From CAVWXT01 sp963759115 (GTDB taxonomy: Bacteria; Planctomycetota; Planctomycetia; Pirellulales; Thermoguttaceae), in assembly GCA_963759115.1 (NCBI GenBank), contig CAVWXT010000005.1, positions 930,001 to 994,000 on the forward strand: 64,000 nucleotides of DNA, in the 5' to 3' direction. Shown one piece after another: positions 1-9,342 of the stretch. Under the pieces are notes generated by a model. The model made no database searches. It was not told where the DNA came from and was given only the letters and a program-made list of their open reading frames with translations. The translations under genes were made by a program, and so were the position numbers. Position 1 is the first letter of the stretch, and each line of letters starts with the position of its first letter.

Positions 1-247
1 CGCCGTACCCCTCGTCTCCCTCCGCCATCCAACCCATTGCGTAGTCAGTGAAGCCATTTACCGCCTTCGCCCGCCATAATCCGATTCCCGCGGGGAGCTT
101 CCCCCAGTCGTACCCGGCTTCTGCGCCGGGCCAGTGCTCAGTGATCTGCACCCGCCAAGGCCCCCAGTTCACCTCGGGCGCCGGATCTGTACCACAAGCA
201 GCAAGCCCAAATCCGAGCAGGATCAGCACCAGTGCACGTGTTATCAT
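1..247 (-). CDS. Putative lipoprotein, partial (runs off the left edge)
   Basis: Reading the minus strand from an ATG at 247 gives an open frame to the window edge (82 codons). It begins with a clear lipoprotein signal: basic MITR, a hydrophobic stretch and a lipobox LAAC around residues 15-18, followed by an acidic-polar mature start (GTDPAPE). The mature part is rich in Trp, Gly and Ala, and I recognise no domain in the portion present. The lipobox implies anchoring in the inner or outer membrane. The C-terminus is missing, so length and function cannot be judged. Confidence 0.55.
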   Translation of the reverse strand, partial: MITRALVLILLGFGLAACGTDPAPEVNWGPWRVQITEHWPGAEAGYDWGKLPAGIGLWRAKAVNGFTDYAMGWMAEGDEGYG

Positions 248-687
248 GTCACCTAGTCCCTCGCTGAAAAGGCTGTTACGCTCACGCCGATCAGGTCAGT
301 GCAGTGCTCAGCGCCAGCACGCCCAGCCGCAAGGCACCGAGCGCACACTCGTCCCGCTCCCCCCTTAACAGTCCGCGCCGACATGTGCGAGAATGATTTG
401 CCCGACAGACGGGTTCGATTCGCGTATTGTAGTCATTTGGCGATGCGGCCGGAATCACCACCCGCTCGGAGAGTTCCTTCTGGGTCCGAAAGGAACCGGC
501 TTGTTAATGCCGAGGAGGTGTTGAGCAGAGAGTTGGAGAGCCTCAGACCGAAGTTCTGGGATTCCGTGGCGGCGAGGCCCACCCACTCAAAAACTGCTCT
601 TGCTCCCCCCCGGCTGCCCTGCTACGATCCGGCCCACTTGTCGCGTCAGATTCCGCGCAAACCCCCTTCGTTCGAGGGAGTCGTCAG
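248..687. other. Intergenic region, no convincing gene
   Basis: This 440-base gap lies between two divergently transcribed lipoprotein genes, so it should hold both promoters. Open frames here are short, lack ribosome-binding sites and translate to Pro/Arg/Ala-rich sequence typical of non-coding GC-rich DNA. A GAGGGAG at 674-680 is the ribosome-binding site of the gene to the right. Confidence 0.4.
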
Positions 688-1510
688 GTGGATGCCATGT
701 CACGGATCGCCTGGGCACCAAGGATCGGCATAGTCCTGCTCCTGGCCGGCTGCGCCAACAATCCGATGGTGTTGCAGGGCAAGGTCGCCCAATTGGAGCA
801 GCAGCAGGCGGCCGCGTCGCGCCAATACCAGCAACTCCAGGATCGGGCAAATGCCTTGGATCGCGATAACCAGGAGACGGGCGCGTTGTTGGCCCAGGCG
901 CGGCAGCAAGCGAAGGTGTCGGAAGATCAGTTGACGGCCCTCCGCGACCAACTCCGCAGCGTTACCGCGCAGCTCGCGCAGGCCCGCAGCGAGAAGGAAA
1001 ACGACGACAAGCGGGTGCAGACGCTCACGGCCTCCATGCAGCGGCAAGGGGGCGTATTGATCAGCCCAAACAATAGCTTCCTGCAGACCCTGCCGGCGAC
1101 CAATATACCGGGCGTGTTCGTCCGCCGCGACGGCGACGTGATTCGCATTGAATTGCCCGGCAATAGCCTGTTCGAGTCGGGCAGCGCACGGCTGCGCCGG
1201 GGCGGCTAACCTGGTGGCCGACGTTGCCGCCGAACTGGTCCGCACGTATCCCGATCAGATCGTCGGCATCGAAGGCCACACCGACAACGATCCGATCGTC
1301 GGCAATCAGGGGCGTAACAACCATGAACTTTCGGTCGCCCGGGCCCAGGCCGTCTATGACGTGCTGGTGAACCGCACGCGATTGCAGGGCAACCAGTTGT
1401 TTATCGTGGGCCACGGCGCCAACCATCCCATCGTCTCCAATGCCACGCCGGAGGGAAAACAGCGGAACCGCCGCGTCGAACTGGTGGTGTATCCGGAGCG
1501 GAAGAACTAG
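688..1510 (+). CDS. OmpA-like peptidoglycan-binding lipoprotein (frameshifted)
   Basis: An outer-membrane lipoprotein of the Pal/OmpA C-terminal type, expected to tether the envelope to peptidoglycan. The GTG start at 688 follows GAGGGAG (674-680) at 7 bases; ATG 697 is an alternative. A signal with lipobox LAGC is followed by a Gln/Arg-rich coiled coil (about residues 25-120). The OmpA domain contains VGIEGHTDN, and LSVARAQAVYDVL carries the conserved Arg of diaminopimelate binding. The reading frame breaks near 1195-1209: the first frame stops just after SGSARLRRGG, and the domain resumes as ANLVADVAAELVRTYP in another frame. One indel restores a protein of about 273 residues. Because both halves are well conserved, I favour a sequence error over a true pseudogene. 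Confidence 0.8.
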
Positions 1511-1777
1511 GGGTGGTGGATCGTGGATGGGAGAGTATGGATGGGGGGCGGCATCTGGGGGGAGTGGCGGAACGGGACAATTGTTGGGGCAGCGGCCGAA
1601 CGTTCCCCCTCCTGCTTGCCGGCTCACGCATGGCCTGATAGAATGCCGCGCCGGCGTCCGTGGAGGTTGGCGATATTGGAAACACCGTTTCGCGGCCATT
1701 TGCGGCGCGAACGCCGGAGCGCAATGAGGCCGACATTCATTCTTCACAAACCCTTTGGTCGTCATGAGGAGATTTCC

Positions 1778-3976
1778 ATGCTCGCGCGACATTGCGGCGG
1801 CAGTGTGTTTCGCCTTCTGGCTTGGGCCTTGGTGCTGACCGTGGGCGGCTGGTGGGCCGCGCCCTTCGCAGCGGCAAGCGAGTTGGACAAGCTCGACACG
1901 TCGTTGAAGTTGATCCCGGCCGACGCCGCCTTCTACTCCAGCATGTTGCGCAACCGCGAGCAATTCGACGCCATCGCCGCGAGCAAGGCGTGGGCCAAGA
2001 TCAAGGCCATGCCCGTCGTGCAGATGGGCCTTTCGATGTACCAAATGCAGTTGAGCAACCCGGACAGCCCGCCGGCGAAGTTCGAGGAAGCCCTCAAGAA
2101 TCCCGAAGTCCGCAAGAACGTCGACCTGCTGCTCGACATGGCCTCGAACGAGGTCTTCTGCTACGGCTCGAAAGACTTCGTCACTTTCGTGGAACTTGCC
2201 CAGGACGTCCTCGGCTCCGTGCGCTACGGACCGGTGGTGCTGCAGGCCAAGGGAAAGGCCAGGGATCTAACGCCCAACCAACTCCATGCCAGAGTGGTGA
2301 TGTCGGCCCTGGCACAACACCTGGATCTGATCGGCGTGCCCAGCCTGGTCGTGGGCTTCGGACTCAAGAACCCCGACCTGGCAAAGGAGCAACTGATCAA
2401 GCTGGAGATGATGGCCAACATCGTCCTCGGGATGAACGAGCAGACCAAGGACCGCTTCAAAAAGACCAAGGTCGGCGATCACGAGTACTTGGTGTTGAGT
2501 CTCGACGGCGCCATGATCCCTTGGAATGAAGTGCCGATGGAGATGTTCACAAACGCCGAGGCCAACGAGGGCGACGCCCAGAAGATCGTCGATCGGCTCA
2601 AGGCGTCGAAGTTGGTGATCGCGATGGGCGTGCGGGGCAACTATCTGCTGTTCTCCATCGGCTCGTCGCTGGAATGTCTGGAACGACTGGGCAAGGGCGA
2701 TCGGCTTATTGATCGGCCGGAGTTCAAGCCGCTGGAAAAGCACGCCGGCAAGCGGCTGGTCTCCATCGGCTATCTGAGCCAGGCCCTGGCCCGGCAAATG
2801 AATAACCAGAAGAAGAACATCGACGACGTGTTCGACATGGCCGACGAGTTGCTGCCGCTGGCCAAGCTCGACAAGGCGCAGGAGAAGCAGATTCAGAAGG
2901 ATGCCGACGCACTGGCCGAAGACCTCAAAGGCATGATCCCCCAGGCCGGGGCGGTCATGGGCCTGAGCTTCCTGACCGACCGCGGCGTGGAAGGCTACCA
3001 GTACGCCTGGGCCGGCTACGATCGCCTCGACGGTTCCAAGCCGTTGGGGCTGGTCGAACACGTGGGCGGCAACCCCATTCTCGGCGCCGTGCTGCGGCAG
3101 AAAGTGAACGTCAAAGACTACGACCTGTTGGTCAAGTGGGCCAAGAAGGGCTACGGCTATTTCCAGGAGCTTGGCCTGCCGAGGATGCCCGCGGCGGAGC
3201 GCGACAAGGCCAAGAAGTTCCTCGACGCGGCCCTGCCGCTGGCAGTGCGGATGGACAAGGCCAATCGCGAGATGCTCTTCCCGGCGCTGGCCGACGGTCA
3301 ACTGGCCCTGGTGATCGACGGCAAGCTCACCAGCAAGCACTTCGTCGAGTCGTTGCCGGCCACCGAGAAGCCCATGCCTATGGTTGAGCCGGCCATCGTG
3401 GTCGGCATCAGCGATGCCAAGTTGCTGAAGAACGCCTTGGGCGAATACCGGGCGATCGCCAACGGCCTGATCGACGCCGTGCGCCAGATCGAGGACAGCA
3501 AGGTGCCCGAGGACCTCCGCATTCCCGAGCCGAAGATCTCGGAAGGCAAGGGAGGCACGATCTACAGCTTCGCGCTGCCCAAGCAGTGGGGCGTCGACGA
3601 GCAGATCGTGCCGAATCTCGGCGTCTCGGACCAGGTGGCCGTGCTCACGGCTTCGCACCAACACACCGAGCGGCTGTTAAAGGCCACGCCGCTGACGATC
3701 GGCGGCCTGCTGGGCAAGACCGACGGACCCCGGGCGATCGTCGCCTGGTTCAACTGGTCCGGATTGGTCGAGGCCGCGACGCCCTGGGTGGAGTTTGCCG
3801 TCGATCAGGCGACATCGAAGAGTGGCAACGAAGACCAGAAGAAGAGTATCGCCGACCAGGTTCACGTCGCCGTCGACGTGCTCCAGGTGCTGCGATCCAT
3901 TACCAACGAGAGCTACATCGAGGACAACGCCCTGGTGCACCACACGCTGGTGGAAATCCGGGACGTGGACAAGTAG
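1778..3976 (+). CDS. Large secreted protein of unknown function (732 aa)
   Basis: The start is ATG 1778, preceded by GAGGAG at 1766-1771; the longer upstream frame has no initiation signal. Residues 1-35 form a signal peptide (basic n-region, LLAWALVLTVGGWW core, cleavage near AAAS). The mature protein is about 700 residues, rich in Lys/Asp/Leu, with no transmembrane segments after the signal. Phrases such as LDTSLKLIPADAAFYSSML and repeated blocks on handling of means and limits resemble the large secreted, DUF3352-like proteins that planctomycetes encode in many copies. I cannot assign a catalytic residue or a ligand. The frame is intact over 2.2 kb, so the sequence is reliable here. A soluble periplasmic or extracellular location is inferred from the signal peptide only. 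Confidence 0.7.
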   Translation: MLARHCGGSVFRLLAWALVLTVGGWWAAPFAAASELDKLDTSLKLIPADAAFYSSMLRNREQFDAIAASKAWAKIKAMPVVQMGLSMYQMQLSNPDSPPAKFEEALKNPEVRKNVDLLLDMASNEVFCYGSKDFVTFVELAQDVLGSVRYGPVVLQAKGKARDLTPNQLHARVVMSALAQHLDLIGVPSLVVGFGLKNPDLAKEQLIKLEMMANIVLGMNEQTKDRFKKTKVGDHEYLVLSLDGAMIPWNEVPMEMFTNAEANEGDAQKIVDRLKASKLVIAMGVRGNYLLFSIGSSLECLERLGKGDRLIDRPEFKPLEKHAGKRLVSIGYLSQALARQMNNQKKNIDDVFDMADELLPLAKLDKAQEKQIQKDADALAEDLKGMIPQAGAVMGLSFLTDRGVEGYQYAWAGYDRLDGSKPLGLVEHVGGNPILGAVLRQKVNVKDYDLLVKWAKKGYGYFQELGLPRMPAAERDKAKKFLDAALPLAVRMDKANREMLFPALADGQLALVIDGKLTSKHFVESLPATEKPMPMVEPAIVVGISDAKLLKNALGEYRAIANGLIDAVRQIEDSKVPEDLRIPEPKISEGKGGTIYSFALPKQWGVDEQIVPNLGVSDQVAVLTASHQHTERLLKATPLTIGGLLGKTDGPRAIVAWFNWSGLVEAATPWVEFAVDQATSKSGNEDQKKSIADQVHVAVDVLQVLRSITNESYIEDNALVHHTLVEIRDVDK

Positions 3977-4024
3977 CGGCCGAAAGGATCAAGCCGATTG
4001 GGTTGCGCGGTCACGGACGATAGC

Positions 4025-4354
4025 CTACTCTCCGCGTTGGACGGCCCACTGCTTTTGCATGGCCAGCCCCAGGGCCTGCTCGGCCTCGGGAATCCGTCCG
4101 GCCCGCTGGCAGATCAGACTCATCGCCATGAAGCTGAACGGGTCCTCCGGCTCCAGGTCGCACACCCGCTGGGCGTGTTCGACGGCCTCGTCGGTGCGGT
4201 TCAGCTTGCCGTAGAAGACACTCAACGCGGCGTGGCCCAAGGCATAGTCGGGGTGATCCACAATCAGGCTCTCAAGCTTGCCGACGGCCTCCTCCAGCTT
4301 GCCCGCCTGCTGCAAATCAATTGCCTCATCATAAAGTTGGTCGACAGTCGGCAT
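4025..4354 (-). CDS. Small tetratricopeptide-repeat protein (109 aa)
   Basis: A short soluble protein built of about three TPR units. Helix pairs are visible as LYDEAIDLQQAGKLEEAVGK, then the YALGHAALSVFYGKLNRTDE block, then a third ending in GRIPEAEQALGLAMQ. The conserved small and aromatic TPR positions (G8, Y11, A20, P32) are largely present. It has no signal peptide, so it should be cytoplasmic, acting as a protein-interaction module. It is convergent with the large secreted protein ending at 3976. Upstream of the ATG is a GGAG about 10 bases away. Its partner is unknown. Confidence 0.75.
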   Translation of the reverse strand: MPTVDQLYDEAIDLQQAGKLEEAVGKLESLIVDHPDYALGHAALSVFYGKLNRTDEAVEHAQRVCDLEPEDPFSFMAMSLICQRAGRIPEAEQALGLAMQKQWAVQRGE

Positions 4355-4695
4355 GGGGAATCGCTCCGAGTACGGGTTGGCCGTGGCGGCAAAACCCCAG
4401 TCTAACGGAACACCGAAGCAGGCGGAAGGGAACCGGAACGAAGAACCCAGGGTAAATCATTGCGAGCGGAAACGGTCGCTTGACGTCGAGCCCTCGCCCT
4501 GACGTCCGTCGTGTCCGCTTTGCGGTTCTTATCCGTCGCTGGTGGGGGTTAAACTGGAAAAAATTGGAAAACTATTGCAGGCACAGTGCCGCCTTTAACC
4601 GTCAGGTTTCGGGCAACCGATAGAGTTTAACGGACTTGGCGGCCGCGGGAGAGAGTTCGCCCGCCCAAGCTCCGCCCTTCCATGAGGTGCCTCTC
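4355..4695. other. Intergenic region between TPR gene and lpxA
   Basis: This 340-base gap lies between divergent genes. A relatively A-rich stretch (about 4553-4575) probably lies in the promoter area of lpxA. I see no RNA gene or strong hairpin. The lpxA ribosome-binding site GAGGTG is at 4684-4689. Confidence 0.35.
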
Positions 4696-5544
4696 GTGAG
4701 CATTCATCCGTCGGCCATCGTCAGCCCTTCGGCCCGCATCAGCCCGGACGTCCAAATCGGTCCCTTCTGCATCGTCGATGCGGGGGTGGAAATCGGCCCC
4801 GGCTGCATCCTCGAAAGCCGCGTGGCGATCAAGGAGGGGACGACCCTCGGGGCGAACACCCGCGTGTCCGACGGCGCCATACTCGGTGGGCTTCCGCAGC
4901 ACGTGCACGTCCCCGCCAACCCCGGCCAGGTGGTCATCGGCGCCAACAATACCATTCGCGAGAACGTGACCATCCATCGGGCGCTGGTCCCCGATCACGC
5001 CACGATCATCGGCGACCACTGCCTGATTATGGTCGGCGCGCACATCGCGCACGATTGCCACCTCGGCAACAACGTGATCGTGACCAACAACGCCATGCTG
5101 GCCGGCCACGTGCGTGTGGACGATCGCGCCTATATCTCCGGTGCGGCAGGCGTTCACCAGTTCTGCCGCGTCGGCACGCTGGCCATGGTCGGCGGCCAGG
5201 CCCACCTCGTGCAGGACGTGCCCCCTTACGTGACCATCGACGGCCTGAGCAGCCTGGTGGTCGGGCTCAACAAAATCGGCCTCCGCCGGGCAGGCTACGA
5301 CCAGGAGTCGATCCAGGAACTCATGTCGGCCTACCGGGTGATCTACCGCAGCGGCCTGCGTTGGACGGAAGTGCTCGAGCAGCTTCGCACCCGCTTCCCC
5401 ACCGGCCCCGCCGCCCTGTTATACGAGTTCCTCTCCACGACGGCCCGCGGCATCGTCTCCGAACGCCGCACTCCGCCGGGTGCCACGATCAAGCTCCGCG
5501 AGACCGTGGAAGCCGAGCCGGAGGTCCGCGTGAAGTTCGGGTAA
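4696..5544 (+). CDS. lpxA: UDP-N-acetylglucosamine O-acyltransferase
   Basis: First enzyme of lipid A synthesis: it moves a 3-hydroxyacyl chain from acyl carrier protein to UDP-GlcNAc in the cytoplasm. The GTG start at 4696 (VSIHPSAIVSP) has GAGGTG six bases upstream; the frame upstream of it is unsupported. Residues 1-190 form left-handed hexapeptide repeats (for example ARISPDVQIGPFCIVDAG). The catalytic histidine motif AHIAHDC lies at about residues 115-121, and the downstream GGQAHLVQDVPPYV block and helical C-terminus match LpxA. The length of 282 aa is slightly above the usual 255-265, with a charged C-terminal tail. The neighbours are not lipid A genes, so this copy stands alone, as is common in planctomycetes. 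Confidence 0.92.
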   Translation: MSIHPSAIVSPSARISPDVQIGPFCIVDAGVEIGPGCILESRVAIKEGTTLGANTRVSDGAILGGLPQHVHVPANPGQVVIGANNTIRENVTIHRALVPDHATIIGDHCLIMVGAHIAHDCHLGNNVIVTNNAMLAGHVRVDDRAYISGAAGVHQFCRVGTLAMVGGQAHLVQDVPPYVTIDGLSSLVVGLNKIGLRRAGYDQESIQELMSAYRVIYRSGLRWTEVLEQLRTRFPTGPAALLYEFLSTTARGIVSERRTPPGATIKLRETVEAEPEVRVKFG

Positions 5545-5604
5545 CGAAGAGGCCTGTGGACGGCAGTACGGCGCGACTGCCCGCCCTTTCTCACCCAAAC
5601 GGAG

Positions 5605-6015
5605 TCAGATTAGCATCCGGTTCAACCGCCGTAGACATTGAGCCTCGTTCTGGGGGCAAAGTTCATGCTCCCAAATCCGCAGCACATACCAGCCGAGCTT
5701 TCGAAGCAAACGCACCACGTCTCGGTCCCGTTGCCGATTATACGCGATTTTGGCATCCCAGTACTTACAGTTTGAACTTGGGCGCCGATAGCAGCTGGGG
5801 CAACCATGCCAAAAACAACCATCAACAAAGACAACAACACGGGCAGCTCGAAAGACGAAGTCTGGCTTTCCGACGAGCCTTTGATTGCGCCGCCATCCCT
5901 TGAGTCCGCCCTTCCGAAACAACTCGATTAGCCGCAGTTCGGTGTCTCTGTTGCCGCGAGATCGGATTCGCGACATGACCTGCGAACGCTTGGCTTTCGT
6001 GAAGACGTCAGTCAT
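5605..6015 (-). CDS. vsr: Very short patch repair (Vsr) DNA mismatch endonuclease
   Basis: A PD-(D/E)XK-like nuclease that nicks beside T:G mismatches left by deamination of 5-methylcytosine; in conflict operons Vsr-like proteins may act as the effector nuclease. 136 aa, the usual Vsr length. Visible family marks: N-terminal MSRIRSRGNRDTELRL, catalytic-Asp region GKPDFVF (about residues 49-55), the zinc/catalytic block FVDGCFWHGCP (about 63-73) and C-terminal GWYVLRIWEHEL. It is the last gene of a four-gene operon. Its ATG overlaps the end of the 430-aa gene by 8 bases, so translation is likely coupled. Its usual partner, a Dcm-type methyltransferase, is the first gene of the same operon. Confidence 0.93.
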   Translation of the reverse strand: MTDVFTKAKRSQVMSRIRSRGNRDTELRLIELFRKGGLKGWRRNQRLVGKPDFVFRAARVVVFVDGCFWHGCPSCYRRPSSNCKYWDAKIAYNRQRDRDVVRLLRKLGWYVLRIWEHELCPQNEAQCLRRLNRMLI

Positions 6016-7300
6016 TTATCGGACCGTCAGCGGCACCTTCGCCCGAACGCACCCAGGCGAGGTAACTCTCTCGATCGTAGCCGGCTTCTGCCAACAAGTC
6101 AGCGCTGGCCGTCTCCATTTGAGTACGCAACTGAGCGTCGGCTTGAAGCAGTTCATCAACGTTGGTGATATTCTCAACTGCCGCGACCAGTTTCACAGCA
6201 CATTCCAGTTCGCTCGGAAACTTCGGGACGATTATCTGCACATCTGAGAGGCCCGTAGTATCCACCGGCGGCGAGAACTTTCGGCGGAACTGGAAGGCCA
6301 GGGACAACATGTCGACACGCGGTTGTTGATTGATCCCGTAGCGATGGCTGCGCAGCATCTGCACCGACCAGTTCGGGTGGCCGGATGCTGTCAGACGCAA
6401 GAGATATTTCCCCAACGCCACACCGAAGGCTTGGACCATGTCTTCCTCGGTGAGCGCTGAGATATCAATAGCAGACTCCGGAAGCCCAAACACATGGGGC
6501 TGCAAGAGCGCACTTAGCCGCGAGGCAAAACCCGGATGCTTGTCCCAATTATCACGCATGGGCTTGCAAAGTTTCTGCAACTCTGGCTCGCTTGCAACTC
6601 CCGGTTCGACTTGAGTAGTGATGAACAGCAGCCACGGTGTGGTCTGATGCTCCATTTGATATTTCGCAAGCTGGTAGATCGCAGTGAAATAGGCGGTTGG
6701 AGGTTTGGATGTCGTGGGAAAGAGCGAGTCGCACAAGTCCAGATTCACCACGTGAAATGGCCCGTACTCCTTGAGGTAGCGATACGCCTGCGAATTCGGA
6801 CTCGCAATTGACTGAAAGCGGTCGGCCAGCACAAGCGAATCAGGTCTAGCACGGTCAAGTGAGGTGACTTCGTTGTTCGCCACATGGACTCGCGTGCCGC
6901 TCTGGTGTGAGCCATGTGATTCATTAAAGCCGAGATACCGAATGAAGCATTTATGGACAGACAGGCGTTTCCACAGGGATCGCATATCCAGGAGATCGTC
7001 GCCTGGAATCACGAGGCATCGCAAAGGGCGCTCGACACGAACTGAATCGGGTATTTCCACGGCCCCCCCGCTTGCAGTGTCTTCTTCCTCTTCCAGTGAC
7101 CAATCTGCTTCCTCATTCTGTAGATCTGATCTTAAGTAACGTTTGACCATGCGGTCGATCAGCTCGTTCCACTGCCGTTCACGAATGAACTGCTTGCGGA
7201 CTTTGTGCCAGGGCTTGAACTCGTCCCTTGGCGGCGCGATGTGTTCGGGGGCCACACTCTGAACAATGTCGTCCGAGAGGTCAGAGCTGTGGGCACTCAT
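6008..7300 (-). CDS. Uncharacterised 430-aa protein of the Dcm/MORC/Vsr operon
   Basis: No function can be assigned. The protein is soluble, with an acidic, Glu-rich linker (about residues 61-75). A Rossmann-looking block follows: RPLRCLVIPGDDLLDMRSLW (91-110), then LGFNESHG, then GPFHVVNLDLCDSLF (180-194), whose NLDLCDS could be compared with motif IV of class I methyltransferases. The last 150 residues are helical. The start ATG at 7300 overlaps the TGA of the upstream ATPase gene (ATGA), and its end overlaps vsr by 8 bases. The gene is therefore translated as part of the operon. Iyer, Abhiman and Aravind (2008) described MORC ATPases in restriction-modification-like neighbourhoods with Dcm and Vsr. 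This protein would be an accessory component of that type; the methyltransferase-like fold is inference. Confidence 0.75.
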   Translation of the reverse strand: MSAHSSDLSDDIVQSVAPEHIAPPRDEFKPWHKVRKQFIRERQWNELIDRMVKRYLRSDLQNEEADWSLEEEEDTASGGAVEIPDSVRVERPLRCLVIPGDDLLDMRSLWKRLSVHKCFIRYLGFNESHGSHQSGTRVHVANNEVTSLDRARPDSLVLADRFQSIASPNSQAYRYLKEYGPFHVVNLDLCDSLFPTTSKPPTAYFTAIYQLAKYQMEHQTTPWLLFITTQVEPGVASEPELQKLCKPMRDNWDKHPGFASRLSALLQPHVFGLPESAIDISALTEEDMVQAFGVALGKYLLRLTASGHPNWSVQMLRSHRYGINQQPRVDMLSLAFQFRRKFSPPVDTTGLSDVQIIVPKFPSELECAVKLVAAVENITNVDELLQADAQLRTQMETASADLLAEAGYDRESYLAWVRSGEGAADGPIND

Positions 7301-7997
7301 GATTCAACCTCAGCCGTCGCAACTTCCAGTATGTCATGCACCAGCCGCTCTTGATCTTCAAACGAGAGCGTGTCCATGAGTCCCCAGGCGTGCAGAATCT
7401 GAGCTATAGCAACTGCCTTCGTTTCCAGAAACGCCTCTCTTTGCTGTCCAGGGCCCGTCTGTCGGGCAGCGCGCGATTCTGGCACAACCAATTCCTTCCG
7501 CAGCGCGATCACTCCCTGATCCCGCAATTCGGGTGCATCCAATTCCTTTCCTGGCTCGAGCAACCTTACCTCAGCTATGTCCTCAATGTCGCGATCCCTG
7601 AGCTGTCGTTCAACCAACTTTTCCAGCTTCTTGGTTGCTTTTGCTCCTTGTTCAGCCTGGCGTTTGTGGCGAATGCCGCTGCCAACCTCCTTATGCCGGT
7701 TGGTTAGCTGCCGAAGCGCTGAATGCAGCCACTTGACGATGAACTGGTAATGCGGGTGGGCGTAATTAAAGGATTCACGGTCCAGGTTGATCGCGCCCTC
7801 CAACCCCTCCTGGACAAAGATCTCGGCCGTGATTTGCCGCAACCGCGTTTGTTCAGACACCTGATACCCCATAAATGTTCGGTCAAAGGGCGCTCCCGAC
7901 GCATTCCCCACACGGACCAGCACCCCCTGGTGCTGTGTCGGGAGGACTTTTGGCGTCCAAAAGAGATAAGCCTCGAATTCCAGCGGCCCTCCACTAA

Positions 7998-9342
7998 GGA
8001 CCGGCGAATCAATAGGTGTCGGAGTTTTGTGGCATATCTGATAGACTGGGGGCTAGTGTATGGAGTTTCTCATGGTCCTTTTGAATGGAGCCAAGGATGG
8101 CCTTCGTATTTCAGTTGCAGTACGATCCGGAAGTGGTGGAACAGGTTCGGGCCTTTTATCAAACGTTGTCCGAGAAAGATGGACGACGGTATGCTGCCGT
8201 CGAGGCTCGGCGGCTGGGGCATGGCGGGATCGAGTATGTGGCCGAGGTGTTCGGATGCTCGCAGCGAACCATTGAACGCGGACTGGCCGAGTTGGACGAG
8301 TTGCCACACGATCCGGCAGCGGGACGAGTGCGACGAATTGGCGGCGGGCGAAAAAAAAATGGTCGAGACCCAGCCCGAACTTGTGGAGAACTTGAAGTCG
8401 GTGCTGGAAGTCCGCACAGCGGGCAATCCCGATGACGCCGGCGTGCTGTGGACGGACCTCTCGTCGCGGCAACTCGCGGACACCGTGACGGACATGGGAA
8501 CTCCCGTCAGTCCACCGGTCGTGCGAGACTGGATGAAAGAGCAGAAGTTGGGGCGACACAAGATCGCCAAGGTTTTGGCAGGCGGACACAGCCCTGATCG
8601 GGATGCCCAGTTCCTCCGCATCGCCGAACTGAAGGCCAAGTACTTGGCGGCGGGCGACCCCGTGTTTTCCCTCGATACCAAGGCAAAAGAACATCTCGGG
8701 CAACTCTTTCGGGAGGGCCGCGTGTGGACCCAGCAGGCCTTCCGGGCGTTCGACCACGACTTTCCCAGTTGGGCTACCGGCGTCATTATTCCGCACGGCA
8801 TCTACGACCTCCTTCGCAATCGCGGCCATCTCAACATCGGCCTGAGCCACGACACGAGCCAATTCGCGTGCGACAGCTTCCGCTGGTACTGGAACCGTAT
8901 CGGCCAACGATGCTACCCGCACGCCAAGTCCATCCTCTTGTTGTGCGACTGTGGCGGAAGCAATTCGGCGGCTCAGTATCTTTTCAAACAGGACTTGCAA
9001 CACCTCGTCAACGAATTGGGAGTAGAAATCCGAGTGGCCCACTACCCAAGCTATTGCTCGAAGTTCAACCCGATTGAACGCCGTTTCTTTCCCCATGTCG
9101 GTCGCGCCTGCCAAGGAATGCTGTTCGACACGCTCGACACCGTGGTCCGCCTGATGCGCAAAGCCTCGACCACCACCGGCCTGCAAACGACAGTCAATGT
9201 TATCCACCGCATCTATGAAACCGGTCGCAAGGTCGCCGACAGCTTCAAAGCCGCCATGACCATTCTCTTTGACGACTTGCTGCCAAAATGGAACTACGTC
9301 GCCAAACCCCAATAATCCCGACAGTTATTGATTCGCCGGTCC
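7998..9342 (+). mobile_element. ISAzo13-like insertion sequence (1345 bp) inside the MORC ATPase gene
   Basis: Terminal inverted repeats are visible: the left end reads GGACCGGCGAATCAATA from 7998, and the same 17 bases in reverse complement end at 9342. The repeats continue imperfectly for about 15 more bases. The flanks carry TAA on both sides (7995-7997 and 9343-9345), so the target duplication is TA or TAA; the third base is ambiguous. The single gene is on the plus strand, opposite to the host gene. Precise loss of the element restores the host reading frame, which argues for recent insertion. Confidence 0.88.
8097..9315 (+). CDS. ISAzo13-family transposase, two frames joined at a poly-A run
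   Basis: A DDE transposase of the ISAzo13 type (Pfam DDE_Tnp_ISAZ013). The N-terminal part (MAFVFQLQYDP, helix-turn-helix with YVAEVFGCSQRTIERGL) is in one frame. After nine A residues at 8351-8359 the catalytic part continues in another. The C-terminal part includes VFSLDTKAKEHLG, CDCGGSNSA, SKFNPIERRFFPHV and LLPKWNY. Start ATG 8097 has AAGG just upstream; ATG 8085 is an alternative. Eight A's would give one continuous frame of about 405 codons. The run could therefore be a sequence error, a loss-of-function mutation, or a transcriptional-slippage site; the homologous copies at 52.8 and 54.1 kb break at the same protein position. Confidence 0.85.

Noticed and set aside
1511..1570. G-rich run after the OmpA-like gene as a possible G-quadruplex regulatory site
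   Set aside because: GGGG/GGGGGG runs occur (about 1510-1565) but with irregular spacing and no conserved position relative to the next gene.
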